Source: Nocardia carnea (GTDB lineage: Bacteria > Actinomycetota > Actinomycetes > Mycobacteriales > Mycobacteriaceae). From it: 64,000 nt of DNA. Location: the NCBI RefSeq assembly GCF_029868325.1, contig NZ_JARWNW010000104.1:20226-84225 (forward strand). Reading direction: 5' to 3'. Of this stretch, positions 53,267 through 60,966 are shown piece by piece (the stretch's first letter is position 1; each line of letters opens with the position of its first letter). A program made the position numbers and the translations under genes. Below the pieces are notes generated by a model. It had not been told where the DNA came from and searched no databases. It was given only the letters and a program-made list of their open reading frames with translations.

Positions 53267-54175
53267 ATGTCCACCAACGATGAACACCTGCGCCGACCCA
53301 ATCTGCGGCGACACGACCTGGAAGTCGCCCGACGTGAACAACGGGAAGCCTCGAAGCGCGGGCGTAAGTCCCAGGAGATCGGCCGGGAGTTCCATTACGG
53401 CATGGCCGAGATCCGGGGTGAGACCACCAAGAACGGCTGGCAGCACGAGCGTGCCATAACCCTGGATGGCCAGACGCGAAAACACGACGCCGCCAGAATA
53501 AACGAGAAGGGCGGCCTTGAGTTCCGCGAGTACAAGGCCGGCCAGATCGTCGGCGGCGACCTCACGATGAGCCAGATAGCACAGGACCGGCGGGTGCTCG
53601 AGCGAGATCCGCACGCGACCGGACTCTGGATCATGAAACAGGGCGCCGCCGAACCCGCGGTCCGCAGAGAACTCGACAAGCTACTCCGCGACTTCCCCGA
53701 ACGCTTCCAGGTAGTCGAGGTCGACAAAAAGCAGGCGAAACAGGCCCGCCGGGTAGGACAAGAACTCACCCGCGACCGCAACCAGCTCGAACTGATCAGC
53801 CAGCAGGAACTACGCCGTGCCCAGAGAGCCAAGGAGCTCCGCGACAAGGTCCAAGAAAGGCAGCGCGTCCAGGAGGCAGCCCAACGAGCCATCGAACAGC
53901 AGGGACGAGAGCGCAAAGAACGGGAGGAACGGCAGCAGCAGCGCGAAGCCGCCGACCGGTTGGCCCAGCGCACCCTCGAACGCCGGGAAGCCGCTGCACG
54001 AGGAGAACGGACACCGATGAGCGGCCGAGAGGCGGCCGACGTACTACGCATGGGCCCGCCGACACCGGGTGCCGAATCACTACGCCACCACCACGAACAC
54101 CCCAAGGCCGGTCAAACCAGGAATAGCCGCACCAGGGGACGGGAACGTGACCGAGGGCTGGAGCGCGGGCGTTAG
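53267..54175 (+). CDS. Putative PD-(D/E)XK nuclease with coiled-coil tail
   Basis: 302 residues; ATG at 53267 with GGGGGG upstream. The region about 65-100 reads TLDGQTRKHDAARI...LEFREYKAG, the D...ExK pattern of PD-(D/E)XK nucleases. Residues about 165-260 are a Gln/Arg/Glu-rich coiled coil. This is compatible with a toxin or effector nuclease. A classical toxin gene lies before its immunity gene, and here the order is reversed. Confidence 0.62.
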   Translation: MSTNDEHLRRPNLRRHDLEVARREQREASKRGRKSQEIGREFHYGMAEIRGETTKNGWQHERAITLDGQTRKHDAARINEKGGLEFREYKAGQIVGGDLTMSQIAQDRRVLERDPHATGLWIMKQGAAEPAVRRELDKLLRDFPERFQVVEVDKKQAKQARRVGQELTRDRNQLELISQQELRRAQRAKELRDKVQERQRVQEAAQRAIEQQGRERKEREERQQQREAADRLAQRTLERREAAARGERTPMSGREAADVLRMGPPTPGAESLRHHHEHPKAGQTRNSRTRGRERDRGLERGR

Positions 54176-54459
54176 TCGACCTTCTCCAGAATCCGGGCGG
54201 TCAGCGCCTCTTCGATATCCCGATTGCCGAGCTGTGGCCAATTGTGCGTCAGCTGGTCGTGCATCGAGATCCTTCGCCGGTCGGCGCAACAGATGAACCC
54301 GGCCTCGCCGGTCTGGTGCTGCGAGTTCGCCGGCGCTTTCGTCTCTCGGTGTCGTGTCCGTTGTGGCGGAATCGGATCACCCGGGGTCGGGTAGTGCCTG
54401 TTCGTGGGGTGCTCATGGTTTCACCGCGGCGTCCGGTGTCGTGTCTCTCAGACCGTGTT
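54176..54459. other. Short stretch with coding-like fragments
   Basis: Minus-strand 54172-54264 could encode a 30-residue peptide (MHDQLTHNWPQLGNRDIEE...) that touches the nuclease stop; the same frame is open further up and includes GFICCADRR. A second frame from 54416 encodes MSTPRTGTTRPR.... They may be pieces of one small gene broken by a frameshift. No ribosome site supports either. Confidence 0.3.
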
Positions 54460-55236
54460 TCAGCAGGCGATCGCGGGTGTGTTGTAGAGGCCGTGGGTGA
54501 TGAGGACGCCGTCGGGGCATGCGTTGTATTCGTCGACTTCGAAGCTGAGGGAGAGGTGTTTGTTGGTGCCGGGTATTCGTATTCCGGTCGGTGCTGGGCG
54601 GGACCAGCGGTAGGTGACCTGCATGGGGGTGGAGTCCCAGACACGGCGGAACTCGGGCTGTGTGCGCAGTGTCCGGAACAGTGATCGTGCTCGAGGCAGA
54701 TCGCGGTATCGCCCCAGGGCTGACCGCACGAGTGTGACGACGTAGCGGAGTTCGTATTCCCAGTTGTCGATGCTGTCGCGGCCGGCGGGCGAGAGTATCC
54801 ATTGCAGGATGTTGTCGTCGGCGTCGGCGAGGCCGGGCATCACGCGGTGGAACAGGTGGTTGCCGTGCAGGACGGTTTGGAGGGGGTCGAAGTAGGCGGC
54901 CAGGACTTCTTGGGAGTCGAGGTGGTCGAGGTGGTGTTGGACGCCGAATTCGGTGAGCTGGCGGCGTAGCTCGGCAGCGGGTGGGAGGTAGGCGGGCGGT
55001 TGCCACAGGTCGTACAGGTGCTGTCGCTGCGAGGTGTCGAGGTCGAAGGAGTCGGCCAGTTTGGCGAAGATGCGGGCGCTAGGAGTAGTGCGCTTCCGGA
55101 TGAGCTGGTGGAGGTAGGAGCCGCTGAAGCCCGCTTCGTGGGCGGCGGACTCGCGGGAGAGGTGATGCTGGCGGCGCAGGTATTCCACCGAGTCGTGGAA
55201 GTCGGGCATGCCGGTGAGCACGGGAGTCTTGGGCAT
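54460..55236 (-). CDS. XRE regulator with MmyB-like ligand domain (1)
   Basis: 258 residues. A HTH (about 15-65: HHLSRESAAHEAGFSGSYLHQLIRKRTTP) precedes a PAS-like MmyB domain (about 90-230: LAAYFDPLQTVLHGNHLFHRVMPGLADADDNILQWI). These regulators bind small molecules; some MmyB-like domains bind fatty acids. It shares architecture and strand with the next gene upstream. Confidence 0.8.
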   Translation of the reverse strand: MPKTPVLTGMPDFHDSVEYLRRQHHLSRESAAHEAGFSGSYLHQLIRKRTTPSARIFAKLADSFDLDTSQRQHLYDLWQPPAYLPPAAELRRQLTEFGVQHHLDHLDSQEVLAAYFDPLQTVLHGNHLFHRVMPGLADADDNILQWILSPAGRDSIDNWEYELRYVVTLVRSALGRYRDLPRARSLFRTLRTQPEFRRVWDSTPMQVTYRWSRPAPTGIRIPGTNKHLSLSFEVDEYNACPDGVLITHGLYNTPAIAC

Positions 55237-55402
55237 CTCACCGCGCTCGTCTCTGCGAGGGTAGGTGGGTGATGGTGGCCGGGCATGAAGGACGGGGTGC
55301 CGGTGCGGGGCGATAGCGACTGATGCGGGTGAGTGTGGTTTCCATTCCAGTTACTCCTGTTCGGTTGGTCCCGCTGGCTTGTGCGGGCGGGTGGCGGATC
55401 TG

Positions 55403-56224
55403 TCAGAGCGCCGGTCGGTGGTGCGGGTCGCGGTAGGCGAGGAAGAAGTGCAGATCGGGGGAGCCTTGCGCGCCAAGGTGGATTCGCACGGTGCACGGCT
55501 CACCTGCGGCGGGGTCGCGCACGAGGATGGGTTGCTCGGTCCGGAAGCCGAAGGCGACCGAGAGGCTGGTGTCCCAGATCTGGGTGAAAGGGGCCGCGCC
55601 ACGAAGCTCCTGGTAGAGCGTGAATGCGCCCGGGGCTGTGCGGTGGCGTCCGAATGCGCCACGCAGCGAGGCGACCAAATGGGCGGCGGCGCAGTCCCAC
55701 TGCACGACAAAGGCTTCGGCGGTGGGAGCGGTAGAGCCGGGGTGGAAGAACCATAACGCGAAGTTGTCGCGGTAGTGCTCGACGTCGGGCAGCTCTGCAC
55801 GGAAACGGTCGTTGGCGAGCACGACGTTCCACAGGGGATCGACGTAGGCGCCGGCCAGGTTGCGGCGGTCGAGATAGGCCAGCTTCGTGCGGTGCTCGGG
55901 AGTACCTGCGCGGGCGCGTAAATCGGCCACGGGTGACAGCGGTATCGGTGGTTGGGCGAGGTCGCGGGTGTGGCGTTGCTGGGCATGATCGAGGCCGTAG
56001 GCGGTGACCAGATGGTCCAGCACCACCGGCGAGCACGCGACGTCGCCGTGCTCGATCTTCTTGAGCAGCTCGGTGCTGATGTGGAGGAGTTCGGCGGCGC
56101 GCGCTCGGGTGAGTTGGCGCTGCTCGCGGACCCGGCGCACCCAACGGCCGAGGTCGGGCAACTCTGATTCGTCACGACCTGGGCGCCGTCGCCGATCGTG
56201 GGATGGATTCGTCCTCCGGTTCAC
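55403..56224 (-). CDS. XRE regulator with MmyB-like ligand domain (2)
   Basis: 273 residues from GTG at 56224 with GGAGGGG upstream. HTH (about 30-75: QLTRARAAELLHISTELLKKIEHGD) and MmyB-like domain (NLAGAYVDPLWNVVLANDRFRAELPDVEHYRDNFALW). Same layout as gene (1), 166 bp apart, from an older duplication. The 5' region has a small ACTAC-GTAGT symmetry (56239-56256) that could be an operator. Confidence 0.8.
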   Translation of the reverse strand: MNRRTNPSHDRRRRPGRDESELPDLGRWVRRVREQRQLTRARAAELLHISTELLKKIEHGDVACSPVVLDHLVTAYGLDHAQQRHTRDLAQPPIPLSPVADLRARAGTPEHRTKLAYLDRRNLAGAYVDPLWNVVLANDRFRAELPDVEHYRDNFALWFFHPGSTAPTAEAFVVQWDCAAAHLVASLRGAFGRHRTAPGAFTLYQELRGAAPFTQIWDTSLSVAFGFRTEQPILVRDPAAGEPCTVRIHLGAQGSPDLHFFLAYRDPHHRPAL

Positions 56225-56609
56225 GTCAAGCCCCTCCTACTACAGTCTTCCGTAGTCCCTTCACCCTGAGCTAACTTGAAGGGTTAACTCCCCCGAGTTG
56301 ATCTCTTTCTTACCAGAGAAGTAAAGACCCGGACAACAACATTCGCTGTGAAGTGGCTAATAAATAGCTGAAGCCCTCGGCATCGCACGAGTGGCGTATT
56401 CTCCGCGTCTTCTGTCGAGCGGGACATGCGTCCGCAAAATTTTCGACTGACACTCGCGTTACCACTTTTACCTATAGGTGCAGGCCATGATGTGCCGCCG
56501 GAGGGGTAACAGCATTGGCAACAGAATCATTACCCGTCGAAAGGCTGGCGTAGCAGTGTTTTCCGGGGCTGTGATGGTGGGGTATCGCACCTCCTCCGAA
56601 AGGGAAACC
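56225..56609. other. AT-richer promoter region
   Basis: 385 bases between the MmyB gene and a possible small transcript. Locally AT-rich with symmetric bits (ACTAC-GTAGT at 56239-56256; AAGGGTTAACTCCC near 56280). No gene with a good start, apart from a weak plus-strand frame starting near 56478. Confidence 0.4.
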
Positions 56610-56717
56610 GTGGATCTGTACTCGATCTTGACGCTGCTCGACGCTGGCGTGTCGCTGGCCTCGAGTGTCCTGAACTTCGCTACGCAGGCGTTCGGGCTGG
56701 CTTTGCCGTTCCTGTGA
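56610..56717 (+). CDS. Possible 35-residue hydrophobic peptide
   Basis: GTG at 56610 follows AAAGGGAAA. The peptide reads MDLYSILTLLDAGVSLASSV then LNFATQAFGLALPFL, hydrophobic and probably helical. A strong hairpin terminator lies 44 bp downstream, as expected for a discrete small transcript. Without homology support it could instead be part of an untranslated RNA. Confidence 0.4.
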   Translation: MDLYSILTLLDAGVSLASSVLNFATQAFGLALPFL

Positions 56718-56760
56718 TAGTCCGGCTCATTTCCCTCTAGTTGAGGTAAATGGGATAGCG

Positions 56761-56794
56761 GCACTCCCGGCTGCGGTCTGCAGCCGGGAGGTGC
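56761..56794 (+). terminator. Hairpin terminator after the small peptide
   Basis: TCCCGGCTGC / GCAGCCGGGA with flanking GCAC/GTGC and a 5-nt loop (one bulge). Stands between the possible peptide and the secreted-protein operon. Confidence 0.6.
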
Positions 56795-56871
56795 GGGAAT
56801 TGGTCGCACTCTCGCGCAATTCCGAATCATTGCTGATTTTCTTTCTCCTTCGATCGGAAGGGTTATTTGTC

Positions 56872-57771
56872 GTGCCCGAAAAAGGGAATACCTCCTCGGT
56901 TGCCGTCACGCTGCCGAGGCTGGGGGGCCGCCGCGCATGCCTGACCTATGGCGGGCGGATGCTGTGGGGTGGCCGCCTGATCGCTGCCGGTGCGGTACCG
57001 GTGCTGATGCTGCTGGCCAGCCAGCATGCGAGTGCGGTGACGCTCGCCCCGATCGCCGACCAGCCGGGAGTCACCGCGCCGGCCCAGCCCGGAACCGAGG
57101 CTCCCGCTCCGCCTCCACCTCCACCCGCTCCGCCCGCGCCGGCGGTGTATCCGGAACAGCCGCCCGAGATCCGCAACGGTGCAACGCTTCGCCCGGAACC
57201 CTCGCCCGCTCCCGCGCCGCCGATGTCTGTGATGCAGTTGCATGCCCCGGTGCCGGTCGAACCGGTCGCCCCGATCGAGCCACCGCCGGACATGATCCGG
57301 ATCGGCCAAGCCGAGTTCGCAGAGCCGGAGTGGCTGCCGCCGGAAGTCGGCGACACGATCAACACGGTCAGCGCCGACCTCGAAGCCCAAGCCGCAACCT
57401 TCCTGGACTCGGTCGGTATCCCGGCCGGCCGATCGGATCGGGTCGCGGGAGCCACCGTCGCCGGTGCCGGTGTCGGGGGCGCGATCGGCGGCGCGGTGGC
57501 GGGTGTCCCGGCCGCGGCGGCCGGTGCGGTCGTGGGTGGTTTGATCGGCGGCACCATCGGTGGAATTGCCGGGGCCGCGCTCGGCACGGTCGTGGCAGTG
57601 CCGGTGATCGGCACGGTGACCTCCGGCGTAGCAGGTACCGCGTTGGGTGCGGCGGCGGGTGCGGTCGTAGGCGCTGTAGTGGCCGGGGTGCCCGCCGCAG
57701 CGGCCGGTGCACTCGTCGGCGGCACCGTGGGCGCGGGATTCGGTGCGGGCGTGGGAGTGGGGCAGCCGTGA
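56872..57771 (+). CDS. Secreted or surface Pro-rich, glycine-zipper protein
   Basis: 299 residues from GTG at 56872 (GGAAGGG upstream). A signal-like hydrophobic stretch (LIAAGAVPVLMLLASQHASA, about 38-55) is followed by a Pro-rich region (about 75-140), a short globular part, and a Gly/Ala-rich tail with many GxxxG units (VGGAIGGAVAGVPAAAAGAVVGG, about 200-295) typical of membrane-inserting glycine zippers. First gene of an overlapping operon. No known family. Confidence 0.68.
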   Translation: MPEKGNTSSVAVTLPRLGGRRACLTYGGRMLWGGRLIAAGAVPVLMLLASQHASAVTLAPIADQPGVTAPAQPGTEAPAPPPPPPAPPAPAVYPEQPPEIRNGATLRPEPSPAPAPPMSVMQLHAPVPVEPVAPIEPPPDMIRIGQAEFAEPEWLPPEVGDTINTVSADLEAQAATFLDSVGIPAGRSDRVAGATVAGAGVGGAIGGAVAGVPAAAAGAVVGGLIGGTIGGIAGAALGTVVAVPVIGTVTSGVAGTALGAAAGAVVGAVVAGVPAAAAGALVGGTVGAGFGAGVGVGQP

Positions 57772-59006
57772 CCCGGCGACCCCTCCTCGCCGCAGCTGTC
57801 CTGGCCGCGGTTGCTAGTGGCCTGTGTCTGCCGGTTTCGAGTGCGGCGGAACCTCCCCTAGCTGGCCAGGGGTGCCCGGTGTTGTGGGTTCTCGGGGTGC
57901 AGGGCACCGGCGAGTCCTCGCCCGGCGCTTCCGAGACCGCCGACACCGGGATGCTCGGCCACCTGCTCGGCCCGGTGGTGGCCGCCGCACCGGAGCTCGT
58001 GGCGCGCACCTATATTCCCTATCCGGCCGCGTTCGGGGGAGCGGTCGGCACCGGAGGCGGCACCGACCCCTACACGCGCTCGGTGGGTGCCGGTGTGGCT
58101 GCCCTTACCGACACCGCTGGGCAGATCGCCACAGCGTGCCCCGGCACCGCCCTAGCCGTCGTCGGATACTCCCAAGGCGCACAGGTGGTCTCGCAGTTCG
58201 CGCGGACCGTCGGAGCCGGACAGGGGCCGGTGGCTGCCGATCGGGTCGCGGCAGTCGCGCTGTACTCCGATCCCGAACGGAGCCCCGGTTCGCCGGTGAT
58301 CCCCGGCCGCCCCGGCCAACTGGCACCGGACCCGGCCCCCGGCACCAACGGTGCGGCCGTATCGCAAGTGGTATTCACCGCCCCGCCCGCCCCCGGTGGA
58401 GGGATCGCTACCACCTCCGCCGTCGACTACGGTGTGCTGACCGGCCGGGTCGCCGACATCTGCGTCGAAGGTGATTTGAGTTGCTCAGCACCTGATCGCG
58501 CCGCACTGTTGCAGGTAGCCGCCCAGATCGCGGCCCAGGCCGACCTGCGCGACCCGATCGCCGCGCTCGGCTCGATCCAGTCGCTGCTGTCCGGAGTACT
58601 CGGCGACACCTGGACCACCGTGGTCAACGCCGACTTCCAGATCGGTCCTCGGTCAGTGGACTACGTGCCCGCCGCGACTCTGGCTCAGCGCCTCACCGAC
58701 GCTGCCGACCCCCGCAACCCGCCTCCCGGCCCCGACGAGACGGCCGCCGCGGCGGGCCGGTGGGCGCAGATCACCACGGTGGTCGCCGGAGATCCGATCA
58801 GCCAGTTGCCTTGCCTCGCCGCGCAGTTGTCGGCGGCGTGGGCGCAGCTGGTCACCGACAACGCCGACCTTCTCGACCCCAGGGTGTGGCTTCGCTACAC
58901 CGACATCCCCGCCCGCCATACCGGCTACGCCGCCGCCGGGCTGCTCGCCACCGGTGCGGCGTGGATGACCGCACTCGCCCACGACCTCGCAGGGAGCCAG
59001 CCGTGA
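57768..59006 (+). CDS. Cutinase-family serine esterase, secreted
   Basis: 412 residues from GTG at 57768, overlapping the previous stop by 4 nt. Signal peptide (RRPLLAAAVLAAVASGLCLPVSSAAE). Cutinase core: PVLWVLGVQGTGES, then nucleophile elbow GYSQGA (Ser about 129), YSDPERSPGSP and late Asp/His candidates. It is about twice a minimal cutinase because of a long C-terminal part of unknown role. Likely hydrolyses lipid or wax esters at the cell surface. Confidence 0.82.
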   Translation: MTRRPLLAAAVLAAVASGLCLPVSSAAEPPLAGQGCPVLWVLGVQGTGESSPGASETADTGMLGHLLGPVVAAAPELVARTYIPYPAAFGGAVGTGGGTDPYTRSVGAGVAALTDTAGQIATACPGTALAVVGYSQGAQVVSQFARTVGAGQGPVAADRVAAVALYSDPERSPGSPVIPGRPGQLAPDPAPGTNGAAVSQVVFTAPPAPGGGIATTSAVDYGVLTGRVADICVEGDLSCSAPDRAALLQVAAQIAAQADLRDPIAALGSIQSLLSGVLGDTWTTVVNADFQIGPRSVDYVPAATLAQRLTDAADPRNPPPGPDETAAAAGRWAQITTVVAGDPISQLPCLAAQLSAAWAQLVTDNADLLDPRVWLRYTDIPARHTGYAAAGLLATGAAWMTALAHDLAGSQP

Positions 59007-60133
59007 ACATCATCGACTTCTATCAGACACCGAACCTGCGTGAAGGGCTGCGGCCCGGCGATATCATGCGCACCCGCCCGGTATTCACTCCGCAACTCGA
59101 CGGGGCGGCCGACGCGTGGCAGATCGTCTACGTCTCCAGCAATTCCCGCTCCCAGCTCATCGCGGCCTCGGCGATCGTACTGATCCCCGAGACGATGCCC
59201 GAGCCCGGCGAGACCGCGATCCTGCTGTACTGCCCACCCTTCCACGGCCTCGGTGGGATGTGCGCGCCCTCGCAACTCCTGGCGACAGGCAGCGAACCCG
59301 ACACCGCCCCGATCGAAGCGGCTCTGGAGCGGGGGTGGGCGGTGGCCATCGCCGATGGTCACGGGCTCGGCGTCGGACCCGGGCCCCACACCTTCCTCGC
59401 CGCACGTACCGGCGCCAGACTCGTGCTCGATCTCGCCCGCGCCGTCTACCGGGGCGCGAACCTGGAACTGCCTGTCGCGCCGGTGGTGGTCTGGGGATAC
59501 GCCGACGGCGGGCGCGTCGCCGCCGCGGCCGGGGAACTGCAGCCGTGGTACGCCCCCGAGGTGGACCTTCGCGGGGTCGCCGCCGGCGCTGTCGCCTCCG
59601 ACCTCGCCGCCGTAGCTCCGGCAATCGGCCAGGGCGCGACCGCAGGACTGGGTCTGGCCGCGCTGATCGGGCTTGCCCGCGCCTACGACCAGCTTCCCCT
59701 GCGTCACGTGCTCACCGAGGCCGGCGGGATCGCCGCAGCCGAAGCCCAGAACCTCACCGGTGTCCAGCTGCTGCAACAGTTCTCCCATCCGCTGGCGCAT
59801 TGGTGTCGGCGCCCTGATCCCTGGAACGATCCCTGGTGGCGGCGGGTACTCGCCCTGGAAACCCTCGCCCACGTCACGCCGGCGGCTCCGCTGCACCTGT
59901 ATCACGGCGAGCTCGACACCCTGGTGCCCGTGCACGCCGGCCGGCGCACGCTCATCGCCTACCGGCAACGCGGCACCGCGGTGAGCTGGCGCGAGTACGA
60001 CGCGGACCACCGTTCGACCGCGCAGCAGGCCATCCACCATGTGCTGGCCCGGCTCGCCGACCACATCAGCAGCCGGCCGGCGACCTCGCCCCTTCAGGTG
60101 CACACCGAGGACGAACGCACGAGCCGCCCCTGA
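59003..60133 (+). CDS. LIP-family lipase homologue without nucleophile Ser
   Basis: 376 residues from GTG at 59003, overlapping the cutinase stop by 4 nt. The secretory-lipase fold is clear (HGLGG...CAPSQLL, ADGHGLGVG, YHGELDTLVPV, DADHRS), but the elbow reads WGYADGG, with Ala where the catalytic Ser stands in GYSxGG. No obvious signal peptide. It may bind lipids or chaperone the cutinase rather than hydrolyse esters. Confidence 0.78.
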   Translation: MNIIDFYQTPNLREGLRPGDIMRTRPVFTPQLDGAADAWQIVYVSSNSRSQLIAASAIVLIPETMPEPGETAILLYCPPFHGLGGMCAPSQLLATGSEPDTAPIEAALERGWAVAIADGHGLGVGPGPHTFLAARTGARLVLDLARAVYRGANLELPVAPVVVWGYADGGRVAAAAGELQPWYAPEVDLRGVAAGAVASDLAAVAPAIGQGATAGLGLAALIGLARAYDQLPLRHVLTEAGGIAAAEAQNLTGVQLLQQFSHPLAHWCRRPDPWNDPWWRRVLALETLAHVTPAAPLHLYHGELDTLVPVHAGRRTLIAYRQRGTAVSWREYDADHRSTAQQAIHHVLARLADHISSRPATSPLQVHTEDERTSRP

Positions 60134-60147
60134 CCCCTCCGGGGAAC

Positions 60148-60188
60148 CCTGCCCGCACCCCCAACCCCACCTACGGGGTGCGGGCAGG
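60148..60188 (+). terminator. Strong hairpin inside the secreted-protein operon
   Basis: Perfect 14-bp inverted repeat (CCTGCCCGCACCCC / GGGGTGCGGGCAGG), 13-nt loop. It lies between the lipase-like gene and the membrane protein gene and could end or attenuate transcription. Confidence 0.6.
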
Positions 60189-60237
60189 CCCGGAGCATCC
60201 CACCAACCCGCAATCAACCCTCGACGAGGCGAGATGA

Positions 60238-60966
60238 ATGAGGTACCCCGACAGGTCACCCGATGATGAAGACTCCTGGGTATGGCTTGACGAGTCACGA
60301 CCCGCCTCCACGCTGCACGCCGTGCCCGGCCTCGATCTGCCTACAGACCTCGACCCGGACCCTGAACCATCAGAGGATCGTTGGCTGGGCGCGCTGCCGC
60401 GGACTCCCGATACCGCCGACACGGGCGGCTACCGGTCATGGTGGGCCACGGTGCGGCATCGGCTACCGGCCAGGGCGTGGGCGGTGCTGGCCGCTGTTGT
60501 CGCGATCCTGATCGGTGTGGTGGCGGTGTCGGTCGATTCCGGTGACGCGGGTGAGGAAGCGGTCACCACGACGGCACCGCCGAGTGCGGAGCCCGCGCCC
60601 GAGGACGCGTGCACTGGGTTGTCGGGCACGGTGGTCACCGACCGCGCCGGTGACCCCACCACCGTGCCCGGCGTGATCGCCTCATTCCAGGCCGCCTACT
60701 ACCTGAGCCGCGATGCCGAAGCCGCGATGCGGCTGCTGGCGCCCGAATCCGGGATCGCCTTCGAAGGGCTTGCCGCGGGCATCATGTCGATCCCGCGCGG
60801 CACCACGCATTGTGTGGCGATCACCCCGATCTCGTCGACCACCGCGAACGTGCACGTCGTCGAGCTGCGCGCCGACCGGCAACGCGTCGATTACCTCCAA
60901 GTTGTCAACACTCGCCCCGGCCAAGGCGGTGCCCTGCTGATCAGCAACATCCAGAGGCAAGGATGA
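60238..60966 (+). CDS. Single-pass membrane protein with extracytoplasmic domain
   Basis: 242 residues; ATG at 60238, with ACGAGGCGAG upstream. Acidic N-terminus (cytosolic), one transmembrane helix (WAVLAAVVAILIGVVAVSV, about 80-98), then a Pro/Ser linker and an outer domain (about 120-240: AGDPTTVPGVIASFQAAYY...RGTTHCVAITPISSTTANVHVVELR). The outer domain resembles small actinobacterial DUF8176-type domains that appear with secretion or conjugation genes. Overlaps the next start by 4 nt. Confidence 0.65.
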   Translation: MRYPDRSPDDEDSWVWLDESRPASTLHAVPGLDLPTDLDPDPEPSEDRWLGALPRTPDTADTGGYRSWWATVRHRLPARAWAVLAAVVAILIGVVAVSVDSGDAGEEAVTTTAPPSAEPAPEDACTGLSGTVVTDRAGDPTTVPGVIASFQAAYYLSRDAEAAMRLLAPESGIAFEGLAAGIMSIPRGTTHCVAITPISSTTANVHVVELRADRQRVDYLQVVNTRPGQGGALLISNIQRQG

